Shown here: piece after piece, positions 1-10,913 of the stretch | How the letters are laid out: each line of letters opens with the position of its first letter | Position numbering within the stretch: position 1 is the first letter of the stretch | Source: Actinokineospora sp. NBRC 105648 | Lineage (GTDB): Bacteria; Actinomycetota; Actinomycetes; Mycobacteriales; Pseudonocardiaceae | Assembly: GCF_030269645.1 (NCBI RefSeq) | Contig: NZ_BSTR01000003.1 | Span: forward strand, 309,523-373,522 | Length of the DNA: 64,000 nt | Direction: 5' to 3' | The notes under the pieces: generated by a model | What the model was told of the DNA's origin: nothing | The model's database searches: none | Seen by the model: the letters and a program-made list of their open reading frames with translations, nothing else | Position numbers and translations under genes: made by a program

Positions 1-152
1 GGGACGGGCCGGTGGTCCTGCAGGACAGCGAGGTGGCCGCGGGCTGGTGGCTGCCGGTGGCCGAGCTGCGGGAGCGGCTGGCCGACCCGGGATGGCCGTT
101 CGTGCCCGACGGCAGACTTGCCGTCGAGGAGTGGTTCAGGCGCCTCGGGTGA
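1..152 (+). CDS. NUDIX hydrolase, C-terminal fragment
   Basis: Only the last 49 codons or so are in the window (reading from base 3, stop TGA at 150-152). The fragment includes the string EVAAGWWLPVAELRERL followed by PFVPDG and a tail EEWFRRLG. That arrangement (an acidic strand, 'W(L/V)P.AEL..RL', then 'PFVPDG') is typical of the C-terminal end of actinobacterial NUDIX hydrolases that cleave nucleoside-diphosphate-linked substrates. The Nudix box itself lies upstream, outside the window, so the catalytic residues cannot be checked and no substrate can be named. The gene converges on the lipoprotein gene and overlaps its 3' end by 17 bp. Confidence 0.6.
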   Translation, partial: DGPVVLQDSEVAAGWWLPVAELRERLADPGWPFVPDGRLAVEEWFRRLG

Positions 153-816
153 GGGCGGCCGCGGCCTTCGGGGCGATCCGGGTGACGGCCGCGCGGGCTC
201 GGGTAGCGGTGCCCGCTTCGACGGTCACCGCGGTGAGCACGCCGTCCGCGACGAGCACCACGGTGCAGACGACCTTGCCCGGCGCGGTGGCACACCAGCT
301 GAGCTGTCCCGTGACGCCGGACAGCGCGCCCAGGGTGACGCCGTCCTCGACCCGGTAGGTGGTGTTGTCGGACTGGAAGGTCTTGCACTTCACGCCGTCG
401 CGGACCTTTTGGAGCGCCTGGCCCTCGTCCTCGACGGTGACCACAGACTGGCGCAGCTGGGAGCCGCTGGCGTACTTCCAAGTGGTCTTGCGGTGCGCCT
501 CACCGCCCAGGGGCAGCTTGCAGTCGGGCAGCGTGGCGGACGAGGTGGTGTCCGGGGCGCCGACGGGCAGGACCTCCTCGGCGACCAGGTCGGCGGCGGT
601 CATCGACGCCCGCTCGACGACCTCGTCCGGGTCGGGTCCGGCCGGGGTGGTGGTGGCCGCGGCCACCGGCAGCGGCGCGGACGTGGTGGTCGCGGCCTGC
701 TCGGACGAGGGCGGGTCGTCGTAGTAGGTGTAGAGGTCGTTCGGCCGGTCTGAGCACGCCGCGAGCAGGCTCACGGGCAGCACCGTTGCGCAGGCGAGCG
801 CGTGGACACGACGCAA
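136..816 (-). CDS. Secreted lipoprotein of unknown function
   Basis: A 226-residue protein with a short basic N-terminus, a hydrophobic stretch and a lipobox LLAAC at residues 17-21, so it should be exported and lipidated at Cys21. A Thr/Ser/Pro/Ala-rich linker (about residues 40-75) leads to a compact C-terminal domain holding four cysteines that could form two disulfides (near DCKLP, VKCKTF, SWCATA and VVCTV). The layout resembles the sensor-like lipoproteins (PknH-type extracellular fold) common in actinomycetes, but I do not recognise the family with certainty. The start used is a TTG, since no better start with a Shine-Dalgarno sequence is visible; it could be off by some codons. It ends inside the convergent NUDIX gene. 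Confidence 0.7.
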   Translation of the reverse strand: MRRVHALACATVLPVSLLAACSDRPNDLYTYYDDPPSSEQAATTTSAPLPVAAATTTPAGPDPDEVVERASMTAADLVAEEVLPVGAPDTTSSATLPDCKLPLGGEAHRKTTWKYASGSQLRQSVVTVEDEGQALQKVRDGVKCKTFQSDNTTYRVEDGVTLGALSGVTGQLSWCATAPGKVVCTVVLVADGVLTAVTVEAGTATRARAAVTRIAPKAAAALTRGA

Positions 817-899
817 GTTCTCGTCCGTTTCGGGCGGGAGAGGGCGGAGGGTTCGGCCAGGACCGTACCGCTCACGATCACCCGGTCGGGGGTGCGGGG

Positions 900-1844
900 T
901 CAGGTCCAGGGCAGCGCCGAGCGGGTCGCCCAGTAGTCGCCCGGGTCCTCGGCCAGGTCAGCCAGGTCAGCGAGGTCGGGCGCGAGTTCTGGCGCCTCGA
1001 TGCCGGTGGCCGCGAGGTTGTCGGCGAGTTGGGCGGTGCTCGCCGGGCCGAGCAGGACGACGTCCGCCCAGGGCTGGGCCAGCACGTGGGCCAGGGCGAC
1101 CGCGTCCGGGGTGACCCCCAGTCGGGTGGCGGCGTCACGAACCGCCGCGGGCGGGCGCACCGCGAGCCTGCCGTTGGCCAACGCCTCCTTGACCGCCACC
1201 AGGACCCCCGCCGCGCGCGCCTCGGCCAGGGCCGGACCCACCGAGGTCTCCAGGGCGTTCCAAGTGGACTGGACCGCGGTGAACACCCGGACGCCCGCGC
1301 GCTCGATGTCGAGCCCGCGGCGCACCGCGTCCGCCTGGGCCGGTCCGGAGGTGGAGAAACCCAGCCGCTGCCCCGATCCGGCGAGGTCGGCGAGCGCGTC
1401 CAGCAGCGCGCCGTCGGTGAACAGGGGACTGTCCACGGTGAGCGAGTGCACCTGGTACAGGGCGATCCGGTCGCCCAGCAGCGCCCTGCTGCGCGCCCAC
1501 TGCGCGTGGAACCGGGCCGCCGAGTGCTCTTTGGACTCGTGCACGGCCGCGTCCAGCCACCAGCCGCCGACGTAGGCGTAGCCCCACTTCGACGACACGG
1601 TGATGTCGGTGTGCCCACGGGAGTCCAGCCACCCAGCCAGGAACTCCTCGGCCCGGCCGTAGGAGCGCGCGGTGTCGACCCGGCGCACACCCGCGGCGTA
1701 GGCGGCGTCCAAGACGGACTCGGTGGCCGACCGCAGGCTCTCGACCCCGCGGTCGGCCGGGAGCGCGTCGACGCGGCCCAGGTTGATGTAGGCGGGCCTG
1801 CCCAGCGCGGCGAGGCCCAGGGCGAGGCGGTCGGTGGCGGGCAC
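900..1844 (-). CDS. Aldo/keto reductase
   Basis: A 314-residue NAD(P)H-dependent oxidoreductase of the aldo/keto reductase superfamily, presumed cytoplasmic (alpha/beta)8 barrel. The catalytic tetrad can be read in order: Asp and Tyr in VDTARSYG, Lys in SSKWGY and His in YQVHSL. The length is normal for the family. The substrate cannot be inferred. Translation starts at GTG 1844; a CATAAT hexamer lies about 10 bases upstream, so the transcript may have a very short leader. The gene follows the ARC gene on the same strand but a strong hairpin (1867-1900) separates them, so it is probably transcribed on its own. Confidence 0.88.
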   Translation of the reverse strand: MPATDRLALGLAALGRPAYINLGRVDALPADRGVESLRSATESVLDAAYAAGVRRVDTARSYGRAEEFLAGWLDSRGHTDITVSSKWGYAYVGGWWLDAAVHESKEHSAARFHAQWARSRALLGDRIALYQVHSLTVDSPLFTDGALLDALADLAGSGQRLGFSTSGPAQADAVRRGLDIERAGVRVFTAVQSTWNALETSVGPALAEARAAGVLVAVKEALANGRLAVRPPAAVRDAATRLGVTPDAVALAHVLAQPWADVVLLGPASTAQLADNLAATGIEAPELAPDLADLADLAEDPGDYWATRSALPWT

Positions 1845-1866
1845 CGCCCGATTATGCCCGGGAACG

Positions 1867-1900
1867 CCGATGGGCCCCCGCCGGAGCGGGGGCCCATCGG
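1867..1900 (-). terminator. Hairpin terminator after the ARC gene
   Basis: A perfect 15-bp inverted repeat (1867-1881 with 1886-1900) closes a 4-base loop, beginning 32 bases beyond the ARC stop codon on the minus strand. There is no T-run, as is common for actinomycete terminators. It also insulates the aldo/keto reductase gene. Confidence 0.75.
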
Positions 1901-1931
1901 GACTGTCCTGGCGGTATGGCCTCAGAGGTCC

Positions 1932-3752
1932 TTAGAGGTACTGCCCGGTGTTCGTCGCGGTGTCTATCGCCCGCCCGGACTCCTGGTTCTTGCCCGTGAC
2001 CAGCGTCCGGATGTAGACGATGCGCTCACCCTTCTTGCCCGAGATGCGCGCCCAGTCGTCCGGGTTGGTCGTGTTCGGCAGGTCCTCGTTCTCGGCGAAC
2101 TCGTCGACGATCGCGTCCAGCAGGTGCTGCACGCGCAGGCCGGGCTGCCGGGTCTCCAGCACCGCCTTGATCGCCGCCTTCTTCGCCCGGTCCACGATGT
2201 TCTGGATCATCGCCCCGGAGTTGAAGTCCCGGAAGTAGAGGACCTCCTTGTCACCGTTGGCGTAGGTGACCTCCAGGAACCGGTTCTCCTCGGTCTCCTC
2301 GTACATCCGCTCGACGGTGTGCTGGATCATCGCGTCGATGCAGGTGTTGCGGTCGCCGCCGAACTCGGCCAGGTCGTCGGCGTGGATGGGCAGGTTGCTG
2401 GTCAGGTACTTGGAGAAGATGTCCTTGGCCGCCTCGGCGTCCGGCCGCTCGATCTTGATCTTCACGTCGAGCCTGCCGGGTCGCAGGATCGCCGGGTCGA
2501 TCATGTCCTCGCGGTTGGAGGCGCCGATCACGATGACGTTCTCCAGCCCCTCGACGCCGTCGATCTCGCTGAGCAGCTGGGGCACGATCGTGGTCTCCAC
2601 ATCGGAGGACACGCCGCTGCCGCGGGTCCGGAAGATCGAGTCCATCTCGTCGAAGAACACGATCACCGGGGTGCCCTCGGAGGCCTTCTCCCTGGCCCGC
2701 TGGAAGATCAGCCGGATGTGCCGCTCGGTCTCGCCGACGAACTTGTTGAGCAGCTCCGGGCCCTTGATGTTGAGGAAGTAGGACTTCGCGTCCTTGGGCG
2801 CGTGGTCGCCGCGGGCCGCCGCGACCTTCTTGGCCAGCGAGTTCGCCACCGCCTTGGCGATGAGCGTCTTGCCGCAGCCGGGCGGGCCGTAGAGCAGCAC
2901 GCCCTTGGGCGGGCGCAGCTCGTACTCGGCGAAGAGGTCCTTGTGCAGGAAAGGGAGCTCGACCGCGTCGCGGATCTGCTCGATCTGCCGGAACAGCCCG
3001 CCGATGTCGGCGTAGTCGACGTCGGGGACCTCCTCGAGCACGAGGTCCTCCACCTCGGCCTTGGGCACCCGCTCGTAGGCGTAGCCGGACTTGGCGTCCA
3101 CCAGCAGCGAGTCGCCGGACTTCAGCGGCGCCGCGGTCAGCGGGTCGGCGAGCCAGACGACCCGTTCCTCGTCGGCGTGCCCGACGACGAGGGCCCGGGT
3201 GGCGATCTCCTCACCGTCGGAGACGAGGAGCTCGCGCAGGGTGGACACTTCGCCCGTCCGCTCGAACCCACCGCCCTCGACCACCGTGAGGGCCTCGTTG
3301 AGGCGCACCGACTGCCCACGCCGGAGGGTGTCCCCCTCGACCGCGGGCGAGACGGACACGCGCATCTTGCGACCCGCGGTGAACACGTCGACCGTGCCGT
3401 CCTCGTGTCCTTCGAGGAACACGCCGTAGCCGCTGGGCGGCTGGGCGAGGCGATCGACCTCCTCGCGCAAGGCGAGGAGTTGGCCGCGGGCCTCGCGCAG
3501 CGTGTCGACCAGCTTGGCGTTCCGCTCGGTGAGCTGACTCACCCGCTCGGACGCCTCTGCCAGCCGCTGCTCCAAGAGCCGCGAATGCCGTGGCGATTCC
3601 GTCAGTTTCCGGCGAAGCAGAGCGACTTCCTCTTCGAGGAAACGGATCTGCGCGGCATCGGACCTGTCCGGGCGCTCACGCCCTGGGTCCACCGCGCCAC
3701 CGTGCTCATCGTCGGCGTTCTCTGGCCGACTGCCGGGACGATCGTGCTGCAT
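1932..3752 (-). CDS. arc: Proteasome-associated AAA+ ATPase ARC/Mpa
   Basis: A 606-residue hexameric AAA+ unfoldase that recognises pupylated proteins and feeds them to the 20S proteasome. An N-terminal coiled coil (about residues 34-103) is followed by OB-fold segments and the ATPase domain, with Walker A GPPGCGKT at about 289-296 and Walker B FFDEMD at about 366-371. The C-terminus is GQYL, the penultimate-tyrosine motif that docks on the 20S core. The ATG at 3752 is chosen because GGGAGGAGG lies seven bases upstream; upstream in-frame codons lack such a site. The pup, dop and proteasome subunit genes are not in the window. The position near trmI is as in other actinomycetes. Confidence 0.96.
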   Translation of the reverse strand: MQHDRPGSRPENADDEHGGAVDPGRERPDRSDAAQIRFLEEEVALLRRKLTESPRHSRLLEQRLAEASERVSQLTERNAKLVDTLREARGQLLALREEVDRLAQPPSGYGVFLEGHEDGTVDVFTAGRKMRVSVSPAVEGDTLRRGQSVRLNEALTVVEGGGFERTGEVSTLRELLVSDGEEIATRALVVGHADEERVVWLADPLTAAPLKSGDSLLVDAKSGYAYERVPKAEVEDLVLEEVPDVDYADIGGLFRQIEQIRDAVELPFLHKDLFAEYELRPPKGVLLYGPPGCGKTLIAKAVANSLAKKVAAARGDHAPKDAKSYFLNIKGPELLNKFVGETERHIRLIFQRAREKASEGTPVIVFFDEMDSIFRTRGSGVSSDVETTIVPQLLSEIDGVEGLENVIVIGASNREDMIDPAILRPGRLDVKIKIERPDAEAAKDIFSKYLTSNLPIHADDLAEFGGDRNTCIDAMIQHTVERMYEETEENRFLEVTYANGDKEVLYFRDFNSGAMIQNIVDRAKKAAIKAVLETRQPGLRVQHLLDAIVDEFAENEDLPNTTNPDDWARISGKKGERIVYIRTLVTGKNQESGRAIDTATNTGQYL

Positions 3753-3973
3753 GTCGGCACCTCCTCCCGAACTCGTACCCCTACGGTACCGGCGATCACC
3801 GACAACGACAGAGCATCCGCATGCCGGAACTTGCGTGTCACGCCCGCGCAACACTCGCTCGGACGCAGTCGATCCGCCATCCCGGTGTTCGCGGGAACTG
3901 GCCTGCCGTTACCGTGCGTCGGTGCATTAGGCCGACCGCGCGGCCGTTCACGCAGCACGAGAGCCAGGGGACG

Positions 3974-4534
3974 ATGACCTACCCACCCCAGCAGCCGGAC
4001 CCGCACGGCCACCAGCCGCAGTACCCCGGCCCGCAGCCGCACCAGGGCGGGTACCCGCGGCAGCCGCCCGCACCCGGCCAGTACCAGCAACCGGGTGCGT
4101 ACTCAGGGCAACCGGGTCCCCACCCGTACGGCACCCCCTACGGCCCGCCGCGACCCAGCCGGACCCCGTGGCTGATAGCAGGCGGTGGGCTGCTCGCCAT
4201 CGGGCTCGTGGTCACGCTGGTCCTGGTGCTCACCGGCGGCGCCGACACCGGCACCGCGCGCGGCACCGCCGAGGCGATGGTCGAGGCGATGGCGGGCAAC
4301 GACGTCGCGGCCTACAACCGGCTGGTCTGCGACGAGGACGCCAAGGTCACCGACCGGGCGGGCGAGCGGGACCGGCCCAAGGTGGCCAACGCCCAGGTCA
4401 CCGAGGTCAAGGAGACCGGCGACAAGGCGACCGCCACGTTCACCGCGACCGTGGACGGCAAGCCGCAGACCGCCCGGATCCGGCTGCGCAAGCAGGGCGA
4501 GACCTGGTGCGTGGACCGCTTCTCCGCGCCGTGA
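3974..4534 (+). CDS. Single-pass membrane protein with Pro/Gln/Tyr-rich N-terminus (paralogue 1)
   Basis: A 186-residue protein beginning MTYPPQQPDPHGHQPQ. The first 65 or so residues are low-complexity (Pro, Gln, Gly, Tyr, His), followed by one membrane helix (about residues 72-93, LIAGGGLLAIGLVVTLVLVL) and an extracytoplasmic domain of about 90 residues with a Cys pair (LVCDEDAK and ETWCVDRF). The external domain has the look of the DUF4878/lumazine-binding-like fold; function unknown. It is the first of three tandem paralogues (3974, 4752, 6077), each with its own promoter-sized gap. It is divergent from the ARC gene, with 221 bp between start codons that must hold both promoters. Confidence 0.85.
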   Translation: MTYPPQQPDPHGHQPQYPGPQPHQGGYPRQPPAPGQYQQPGAYSGQPGPHPYGTPYGPPRPSRTPWLIAGGGLLAIGLVVTLVLVLTGGADTGTARGTAEAMVEAMAGNDVAAYNRLVCDEDAKVTDRAGERDRPKVANAQVTEVKETGDKATATFTATVDGKPQTARIRLRKQGETWCVDRFSAP

Positions 4535-4751
4535 CCGGCCCGGTGCGGCGGGCACCGTTCCCGATTCGTCACCCGATCGTCGCCGCCGGGAGTCCTCCCG
4601 GGGGTGGCCGGGCGCGCCCGGCCAATACCATGTGAGCCTCCCCGCGGGATACGTTCTTCAGGGAACGAGTCGGCCCGCCGAGCCGTCTACCCCGCACCGG
4701 AGACCGATCCGTCCAGCGCGGCGAACCAGCACCAAGGAGTCAAGGGCGACC

Positions 4752-5456
4752 ATGACCTATCCTCCGCAGCAGCCCGGGCCCTACGGCCAGCAGCCGCAGC
4801 AGCCCGGCGGCTACGGGAACCAGCCTCCCGGCCCCTACGGCCAGCAGCCGGACCCGTACGCCCAGCAGCCCCCGTACCAGGGGCCCGGCGGTTTCCCCGG
4901 TGGCCCCGGCGGCGAGCCGCCCAAGCGCAACACCGGCAAGATCGTCGCCATCGTGGCGATCGCCGTGCTGGTTCTCGGCGGCGCGGGTGTGGGCGTGTAC
5001 TTCCTGACCAAGGACAAGGGCGGGTCGAACACCGGCTCGGGCACCACCAGCAGCGCCCCCAAGTCGCCCGGCAGGACGACCACCGGATCGTCCAGTTCGG
5101 ACGAGACCAGCTCGTCGTCGGAGCCCAGCACCGACGACGACTCGAGCGGCCCGGACGCGGTGGTCGACGCCTACGTCGACGCGTACAAGACCAAGAGCTT
5201 CCTGACCGTGACCTCCGACGCCTGCAAGGCTTACAAGGACAAGTACGGGACGGACACCTCCAAATTGGAGGGTGAGCTGGAGAAGTTCGAGATCACGGCG
5301 ACCAAGAACGGCTCCCCGAAGGTCTCCGGCAGCACCGCGAGCGCGCAGATCGACCTCGTGCTCACCCAAGACGGCAAGTCGCGGAACGTCACGATCGAGA
5401 TCAAGATCGTCAAAGAGGGCGGCGACTGGAAGTTCTGCGGGGAACAGCAAGGCTGA
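4752..5456 (+). CDS. Single-pass membrane protein with Gln/Pro/Gly/Tyr repeats (paralogue 2)
   Basis: A 234-residue paralogue of the preceding gene. The N-terminus carries repeated PYGQQP-type units up to about residue 55, then a short KRNTGK patch, a membrane helix (about 61-80), a Ser/Thr/Gly linker rich in TTSS and SSSSDETSSSSE runs, and an extracytoplasmic domain of about 100 residues ending in WKFCGEQQG. Two Cys (SDACKAYK and KFCGEQ) may be disulfide bonded. ATG 4752 is preceded by AAGGAGT. The charge pattern puts the repeat tail in the cytoplasm. No enzymatic motif is visible. The family resembles DUF4878-type actinobacterial envelope proteins; the name is not certain. Confidence 0.87.
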   Translation: MTYPPQQPGPYGQQPQQPGGYGNQPPGPYGQQPDPYAQQPPYQGPGGFPGGPGGEPPKRNTGKIVAIVAIAVLVLGGAGVGVYFLTKDKGGSNTGSGTTSSAPKSPGRTTTGSSSSDETSSSSEPSTDDDSSGPDAVVDAYVDAYKTKSFLTVTSDACKAYKDKYGTDTSKLEGELEKFEITATKNGSPKVSGSTASAQIDLVLTQDGKSRNVTIEIKIVKEGGDWKFCGEQQG

Positions 5457-5579
5457 CCTGCGGCGATGTGACCTCTCCCCCAAAAAATGATCTTGGGAGG
5501 TTGCCTCCGCATACCGTGGCTGACGCACACGTGTACGACAGCGGCCCCAGTGGCCGCACGAGTCGAACAGGAGAGCGTT

Positions 5580-5879
5580 GTGGCACGGATGAGGACAATC
5601 CTGGTCGGGGCGGTGGCGAGCGCCGCCGTCACCACGGCACTGATGACAGGCATCGCCGAGGCGGAGCCGACGGGCGCCTACACCGCCACGGCGGGGTGCG
5701 CGAGCAGCGGAACCGCGATCCCCTCGGGCTTCTCGTTGTACCAGAACTTCGCCGGTATCGGCGCGTGCGCCAACTGCCTGGCCGCGGCGATCGACCTGGA
5801 GTCGGGCGGGCACTACGCCACGCTGTGCAAGTTCAGGGTGAGCAGCGAGGTGGGCCTCTACGCGAAGTGGATTCCCTAG
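5580..5879 (+). CDS. Small secreted cysteine-containing protein
   Basis: A 99-residue protein with a clear signal peptide (MRTILVGAVASAAVTTALM, probable cleavage near AEA-EP), giving a mature product of about 70 residues. The mature part has four cysteines (AGCAS, GACANC, TLCKF) arranged so that two disulfides are possible, and ends in YAKWIP. The GTG at 5580 is preferred because AGGAG lies six bases upstream; an ATG three codons later is an alternative. It sits between the second and third of the tandem membrane paralogues, on the same strand. I do not recognise the family; small disulfide-rich exported proteins of this size are common in actinomycetes and mostly uncharacterised. Confidence 0.75.
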   Translation: MARMRTILVGAVASAAVTTALMTGIAEAEPTGAYTATAGCASSGTAIPSGFSLYQNFAGIGACANCLAAAIDLESGGHYATLCKFRVSSEVGLYAKWIP

Positions 5880-6076
5880 CGCCTGCCTCCCGGGTGGTCG
5901 CGTTCGCGCGGCCACCCGGCCACGGCTCGTCGCCGGTTCGCGGCTCGGTGTGTGCCATCAGTGCTGCAGGCTTCCGACCAGCACGTATCCTCTCGGGATG
6001 TCCAGTAGGGCAACCCGCCAGGCACGCACGAGACGACCGGCCGGACAGCCGGTGACCACCGAGGAGTCAGAGACCC

Positions 6077-6883
6077 ATGACCCAACCGCCGAACCAGCCG
6101 GGGCCCTACGGACAGGACCCGTCCGGCCAGCAGTACAACCCCTACGGCCAGCAGCAACCGGACCCGTACGGCCAGCAGCCCCAGCAGCCGCCCTACCAGC
6201 CCGACCCGTACGGCCAGCAGCAACCGCAGCCGTACCAGCCGGGGCAGGGCTGGGGCGGCCAGCAGCCCGGGTACGGGCCCCAGGACCCCTACGGCCAGCA
6301 GCAGCCCTACCAGGGCGGGTACGGGCAGCCCGGGGGTGGGCCGCCGAAGAAGAACACCGGCAAGGTCGTCGCCGTCGTGGTGATCGCGCTGCTGGTGCTC
6401 GGTGGCGCGGGCGTGGGCATCTACTTCCTGGCCAAGGGTGACGACAACGGCACGGCGAGCCCGGGCGGCGGGGGAACCACCTCCGCGCCGACCACCACCA
6501 GCCGCAAGTCGACCAGGACCACCGAGTCCGAGGAGACCACCACCCGGCGGACCACCACCACCCGGACCAGCTCCGGCGGCGGGGGCGGCACCGTGGGCGG
6601 CGGCGGCGAGGACCTCAAGGCGGCGGGCGCGAAGTACGCCGAGGCGGTCAACGGCAAGGACGAGGCCACCGCCAAGGGCCTGACCTGCGAGGGCACCGAC
6701 CCCGGGATCATGTACACCAGCGTCGCGCCCAACGGCGGCAAGGTGAAGGTGGTCGGCGAGCCGGAGACCTACGGCGACAGCAACGGCAAGGTCGACACCG
6801 AGGTCACCATCGGGTCCAGCAGCCCGATCGCGTTCCCGATCGTGTTCGAGAAGAAGTCCAAGGGCTGGTGCGTCTCGCTCTGA
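6077..6883 (+). CDS. Single-pass membrane protein with long PYGQQQP repeats (paralogue 3)
   Basis: A 268-residue third member of the tandem family. The cytoplasmic N-terminus is the longest of the three: about 90 residues built from degenerate DPYGQQQP units. Then come PPKKNTGK, a membrane helix (about 97-115), a Thr/Ser/Gly linker with TTTRTS and a GGGGG run, and an extracytoplasmic domain (about 165-268) with one Cys pair (LTCEGTD and GWCVSL). The KNTGK(V/I)VA junction is shared almost exactly with the second paralogue, which supports recent duplication. A perfect 20-bp hairpin (6901-6943) follows the stop. Function unknown. Confidence 0.87.
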   Translation: MTQPPNQPGPYGQDPSGQQYNPYGQQQPDPYGQQPQQPPYQPDPYGQQQPQPYQPGQGWGGQQPGYGPQDPYGQQQPYQGGYGQPGGGPPKKNTGKVVAVVVIALLVLGGAGVGIYFLAKGDDNGTASPGGGGTTSAPTTTSRKSTRTTESEETTTRRTTTTRTSSGGGGGTVGGGGEDLKAAGAKYAEAVNGKDEATAKGLTCEGTDPGIMYTSVAPNGGKVKVVGEPETYGDSNGKVDTEVTIGSSSPIAFPIVFEKKSKGWCVSL

Positions 6884-6900
6884 GACGCAGCCGGTCGATG

Positions 6901-6943
6901 ACGCCGAGGCCCGGCGGAGCGGTGCTCCGCCGGGCCTCGGCGT
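6901..6943. terminator. Bidirectional hairpin terminator
   Basis: A perfect 20-bp inverted repeat (6901-6920 with 6924-6943) closes a GGT loop. It lies between the converging ends of the third paralogue (stop 6883) and trmI (stop 6979), so it probably stops transcription from both sides. Confidence 0.85.
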
Positions 6944-6978
6944 TTCGGTGCCTCGGGTGTCTTGGGTGTCTTGGGGGC

Positions 6979-9026
<2,048 letters not shown>

Positions 9027-9134
9027 CTCGCACAGCGTAATGCGCGGCGACCGGTCCGGGTGGCCCGCCGAGCCGGGCGGACACGCTCGGCACCGGCCGC
9101 GGAACTGTCGGTGGTCGACACTAGGGTGCGGGGC

Positions 9135-10022
9135 ATGGTCCCCGCCCCCGGCACCGAGTCCCCGCCCGTCCCGGTCGAGATCACCCGGCGGCGCAGGCCC
9201 GCGCTGTCGCCGTCGCGGGCGAGCGACTTCAAGCAGTGCCCACTGCTCTACCGGTTCCGCGCGGTCGACCGGCTGCCGGAGACCCCCACCAAGGCCCAGG
9301 TGCGCGGCACGGTCGTGCACGCCGTGCTGGAGCGGCTCTACGGGCTGCCCGCGGGTGAGCGGCTGCCCGCCGCCGCGCACGACCTGCTGGCGCCGACCTG
9401 GGCGCAGCTGCGCGAGGAGCGCCCCGAGCTGGACGGGATCTTCGCCGAGGGCGAGGACCCGGCCGACTGGCTGGACTCCGCCCGGGCGCTGATCGAGGGC
9501 TACTTCGAGCTGGAGGACCCGCGCAGGCTGCAGCCGGAGGCGTGCGAGCTGCTGGTGGAGACCGAACTGCCCTCGGGTGTGCTGCTGCGCGGCTATATCG
9601 ACCGGCTCGACGTGGCGCCCACCGGCGAGATCCGGGTGGTCGACTACAAGACCGGCGCCGCGCCGCGCGAGATCGGCGAGGCCAAGGCGCTGTTCCAGAT
9701 GAAGTTCTACGCGCTGGCGGTGTGGCGGCTGCGCGGCGAGGTCCCGCGTCAGCTGCGGCTGATGTACCTCGCCGACCGCCAGTCGCTGGCCTACACCCCC
9801 GACGAGGCGGAGCTGACCAGGTTCGAGCGCACCCTGGACGCGATCTGGGACGCCATCCTGCGCGCGGGCCGCACCGGCGACTTCCGGCCGAACAAGGGCA
9901 AGCTCTGCGCGTGGTGCTCGCACCAGGCACACTGCCCGGAGTTCGGCGGCACGCCACCGGAGTACCCGGGCTGGCCGGAGCCGGACCCGGGTGAGGAGAC
10001 CGCGTTGGATCGGGCGGACTAG
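9135..10022 (+). CDS. RecB/Cas4-like PD-(D/E)XK nuclease
   Basis: A 295-residue protein of the PD-(D/E)XK superfamily, RecB/AddB-Cas4 branch. The core motif is IDRLD ... IRVVDYKTG (about residues 155-175), with an RGTVVHAVLERLY helix upstream. One early cysteine (KQCPLLYRF) and three late ones (LCAWCSHQAHC) have the spacing of the 4Fe-4S cluster that locks the ends of AddB and Cas4 nuclease domains together. No helicase domain or CRISPR gene is nearby, so this is the free-standing actinobacterial form, whose role in DNA repair is unproven. The thioesterase-like gene follows 19 bp downstream and is probably co-transcribed. Confidence 0.92.
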   Translation: MVPAPGTESPPVPVEITRRRRPALSPSRASDFKQCPLLYRFRAVDRLPETPTKAQVRGTVVHAVLERLYGLPAGERLPAAAHDLLAPTWAQLREERPELDGIFAEGEDPADWLDSARALIEGYFELEDPRRLQPEACELLVETELPSGVLLRGYIDRLDVAPTGEIRVVDYKTGAAPREIGEAKALFQMKFYALAVWRLRGEVPRQLRLMYLADRQSLAYTPDEAELTRFERTLDAIWDAILRAGRTGDFRPNKGKLCAWCSHQAHCPEFGGTPPEYPGWPEPDPGEETALDRAD

Positions 10023-10041
10023 GCAGGGCAGGGCGGACTGG

Positions 10042-10818
10042 ATGGCCTTCTACGAACCGCTGGGCGCGGGCCGCTACGCCTCGACCCGGCACACCGCGGG
10101 CCCGTGGTCGGCGGAGAGCCAGCACCTGGGGCCGCCGAGCGCGCTGCTGGCCCGGGAGCTGGCCGCGCTGCCCGCGTCCGGGCCCGCCGCCCTGGTGCGG
10201 GTGACCGTGGAGATCCTCGGGCCGGTGCCGGTGGCCGAGCTGGAGGTCTCGGCCGCGGTCGAGCGGCCGGGTCGTTCGGTGGAGCTGCTGCGTGGCGAGA
10301 TCAGCGCGGGCGGTCGGCCGGTGGCCAGGGCGAGCGCGTGGCGGATCGCCACCTCGGACTCCGCGTCGGTGCGCACCGATGACGTGCCCCCGTTGGCCCC
10401 GCCCGCGACGGGCACGCCGACCGGCAGGCCGGAGGGCTGGGGTCCGGGCTACCTGGACGCGTTGGAGTGGCGTGCGCTCGCGGGCAGGCTGGGCACTCCC
10501 GGCCCGGCGACGGTGTGGGCCCGCCAGACGGTGCCGCTGGTGGCGGGCGAGGAACCGACCGGTCTGCAGCGGTTGCTGGTGGTGGCCGACTCGGGCAACG
10601 GGGTGTCGGGGCTGTTCGACCCGCGCCGGTGGCTCTTCATCAACACCGAGCTCACCGTGCACCTGACCCGGGAGCCGGTGGGCGAGTGGATCGGGCTGGA
10701 CGCGCACACGGTGGTCGGCGCGAACGGGACCGGCACGGCGTTGAGCGTGCTGCACGACGAGTCGGGTCCGGTGGCCCGGGGCGCCCAGGCGCTGTTGGTC
10801 CGCGAACGCCAAGCCTGA
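10042..10818 (+). CDS. Thioesterase family protein (TesB-like double hotdog)
   Basis: A 258-residue protein resembling the acyl-CoA thioesterase family that folds as two hotdog domains. Visible markers are the N-terminal FYEPLGAGRYASTRHTAGPWS, the GPPSALLAREL helix and a C-terminal segment WLFINTELTVHL followed by EWIGLDAHTV, which corresponds to the second hotdog with its conserved active-site Asp. The substrate is unknown. It follows the nuclease gene closely. A small hairpin (10889-10908) separates it from the convergent hisE. An alternative is a hotdog protein without catalytic activity, but the conserved second-domain motif argues for an enzyme. Confidence 0.82.
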   Translation: MAFYEPLGAGRYASTRHTAGPWSAESQHLGPPSALLARELAALPASGPAALVRVTVEILGPVPVAELEVSAAVERPGRSVELLRGEISAGGRPVARASAWRIATSDSASVRTDDVPPLAPPATGTPTGRPEGWGPGYLDALEWRALAGRLGTPGPATVWARQTVPLVAGEEPTGLQRLLVVADSGNGVSGLFDPRRWLFINTELTVHLTREPVGEWIGLDAHTVVGANGTGTALSVLHDESGPVARGAQALLVRERQA

Positions 10819-10888
10819 GTGCGCCGGCCGGACAGCGAGCCGCTACCTCGGCACTGCCGCCGCGCGACTCGGCGGCGCAGGGCACTAC

Positions 10889-10908
10889 CGCGCGGACCGG
10901 GCCGCGCG
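10889..10908. terminator. Small GC-rich hairpin between converging genes
   Basis: A 7-bp perfect stem (CGCGCGG/CCGCGCG) with a 6-base loop lies just beyond the hisE stop codon and 70 bases after the thioesterase stop. A second weak stem lies at about 10855-10875. Either could end both transcripts. Confidence 0.45.
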
Positions 10909-10913
10909 ATCGG

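Noticed and set aside
786..3977. A 1063-codon plus-strand open frame opposite the ARC gene
   Set aside because: It is the mirror of a well-supported gene in high-GC DNA; its translation is Gly/Arg/Val/His-rich with no domain.
6901..6943. A further member of hairpin families P or H
   Set aside because: It shares no loop or flank with either family; it is an ordinary bidirectional terminator.
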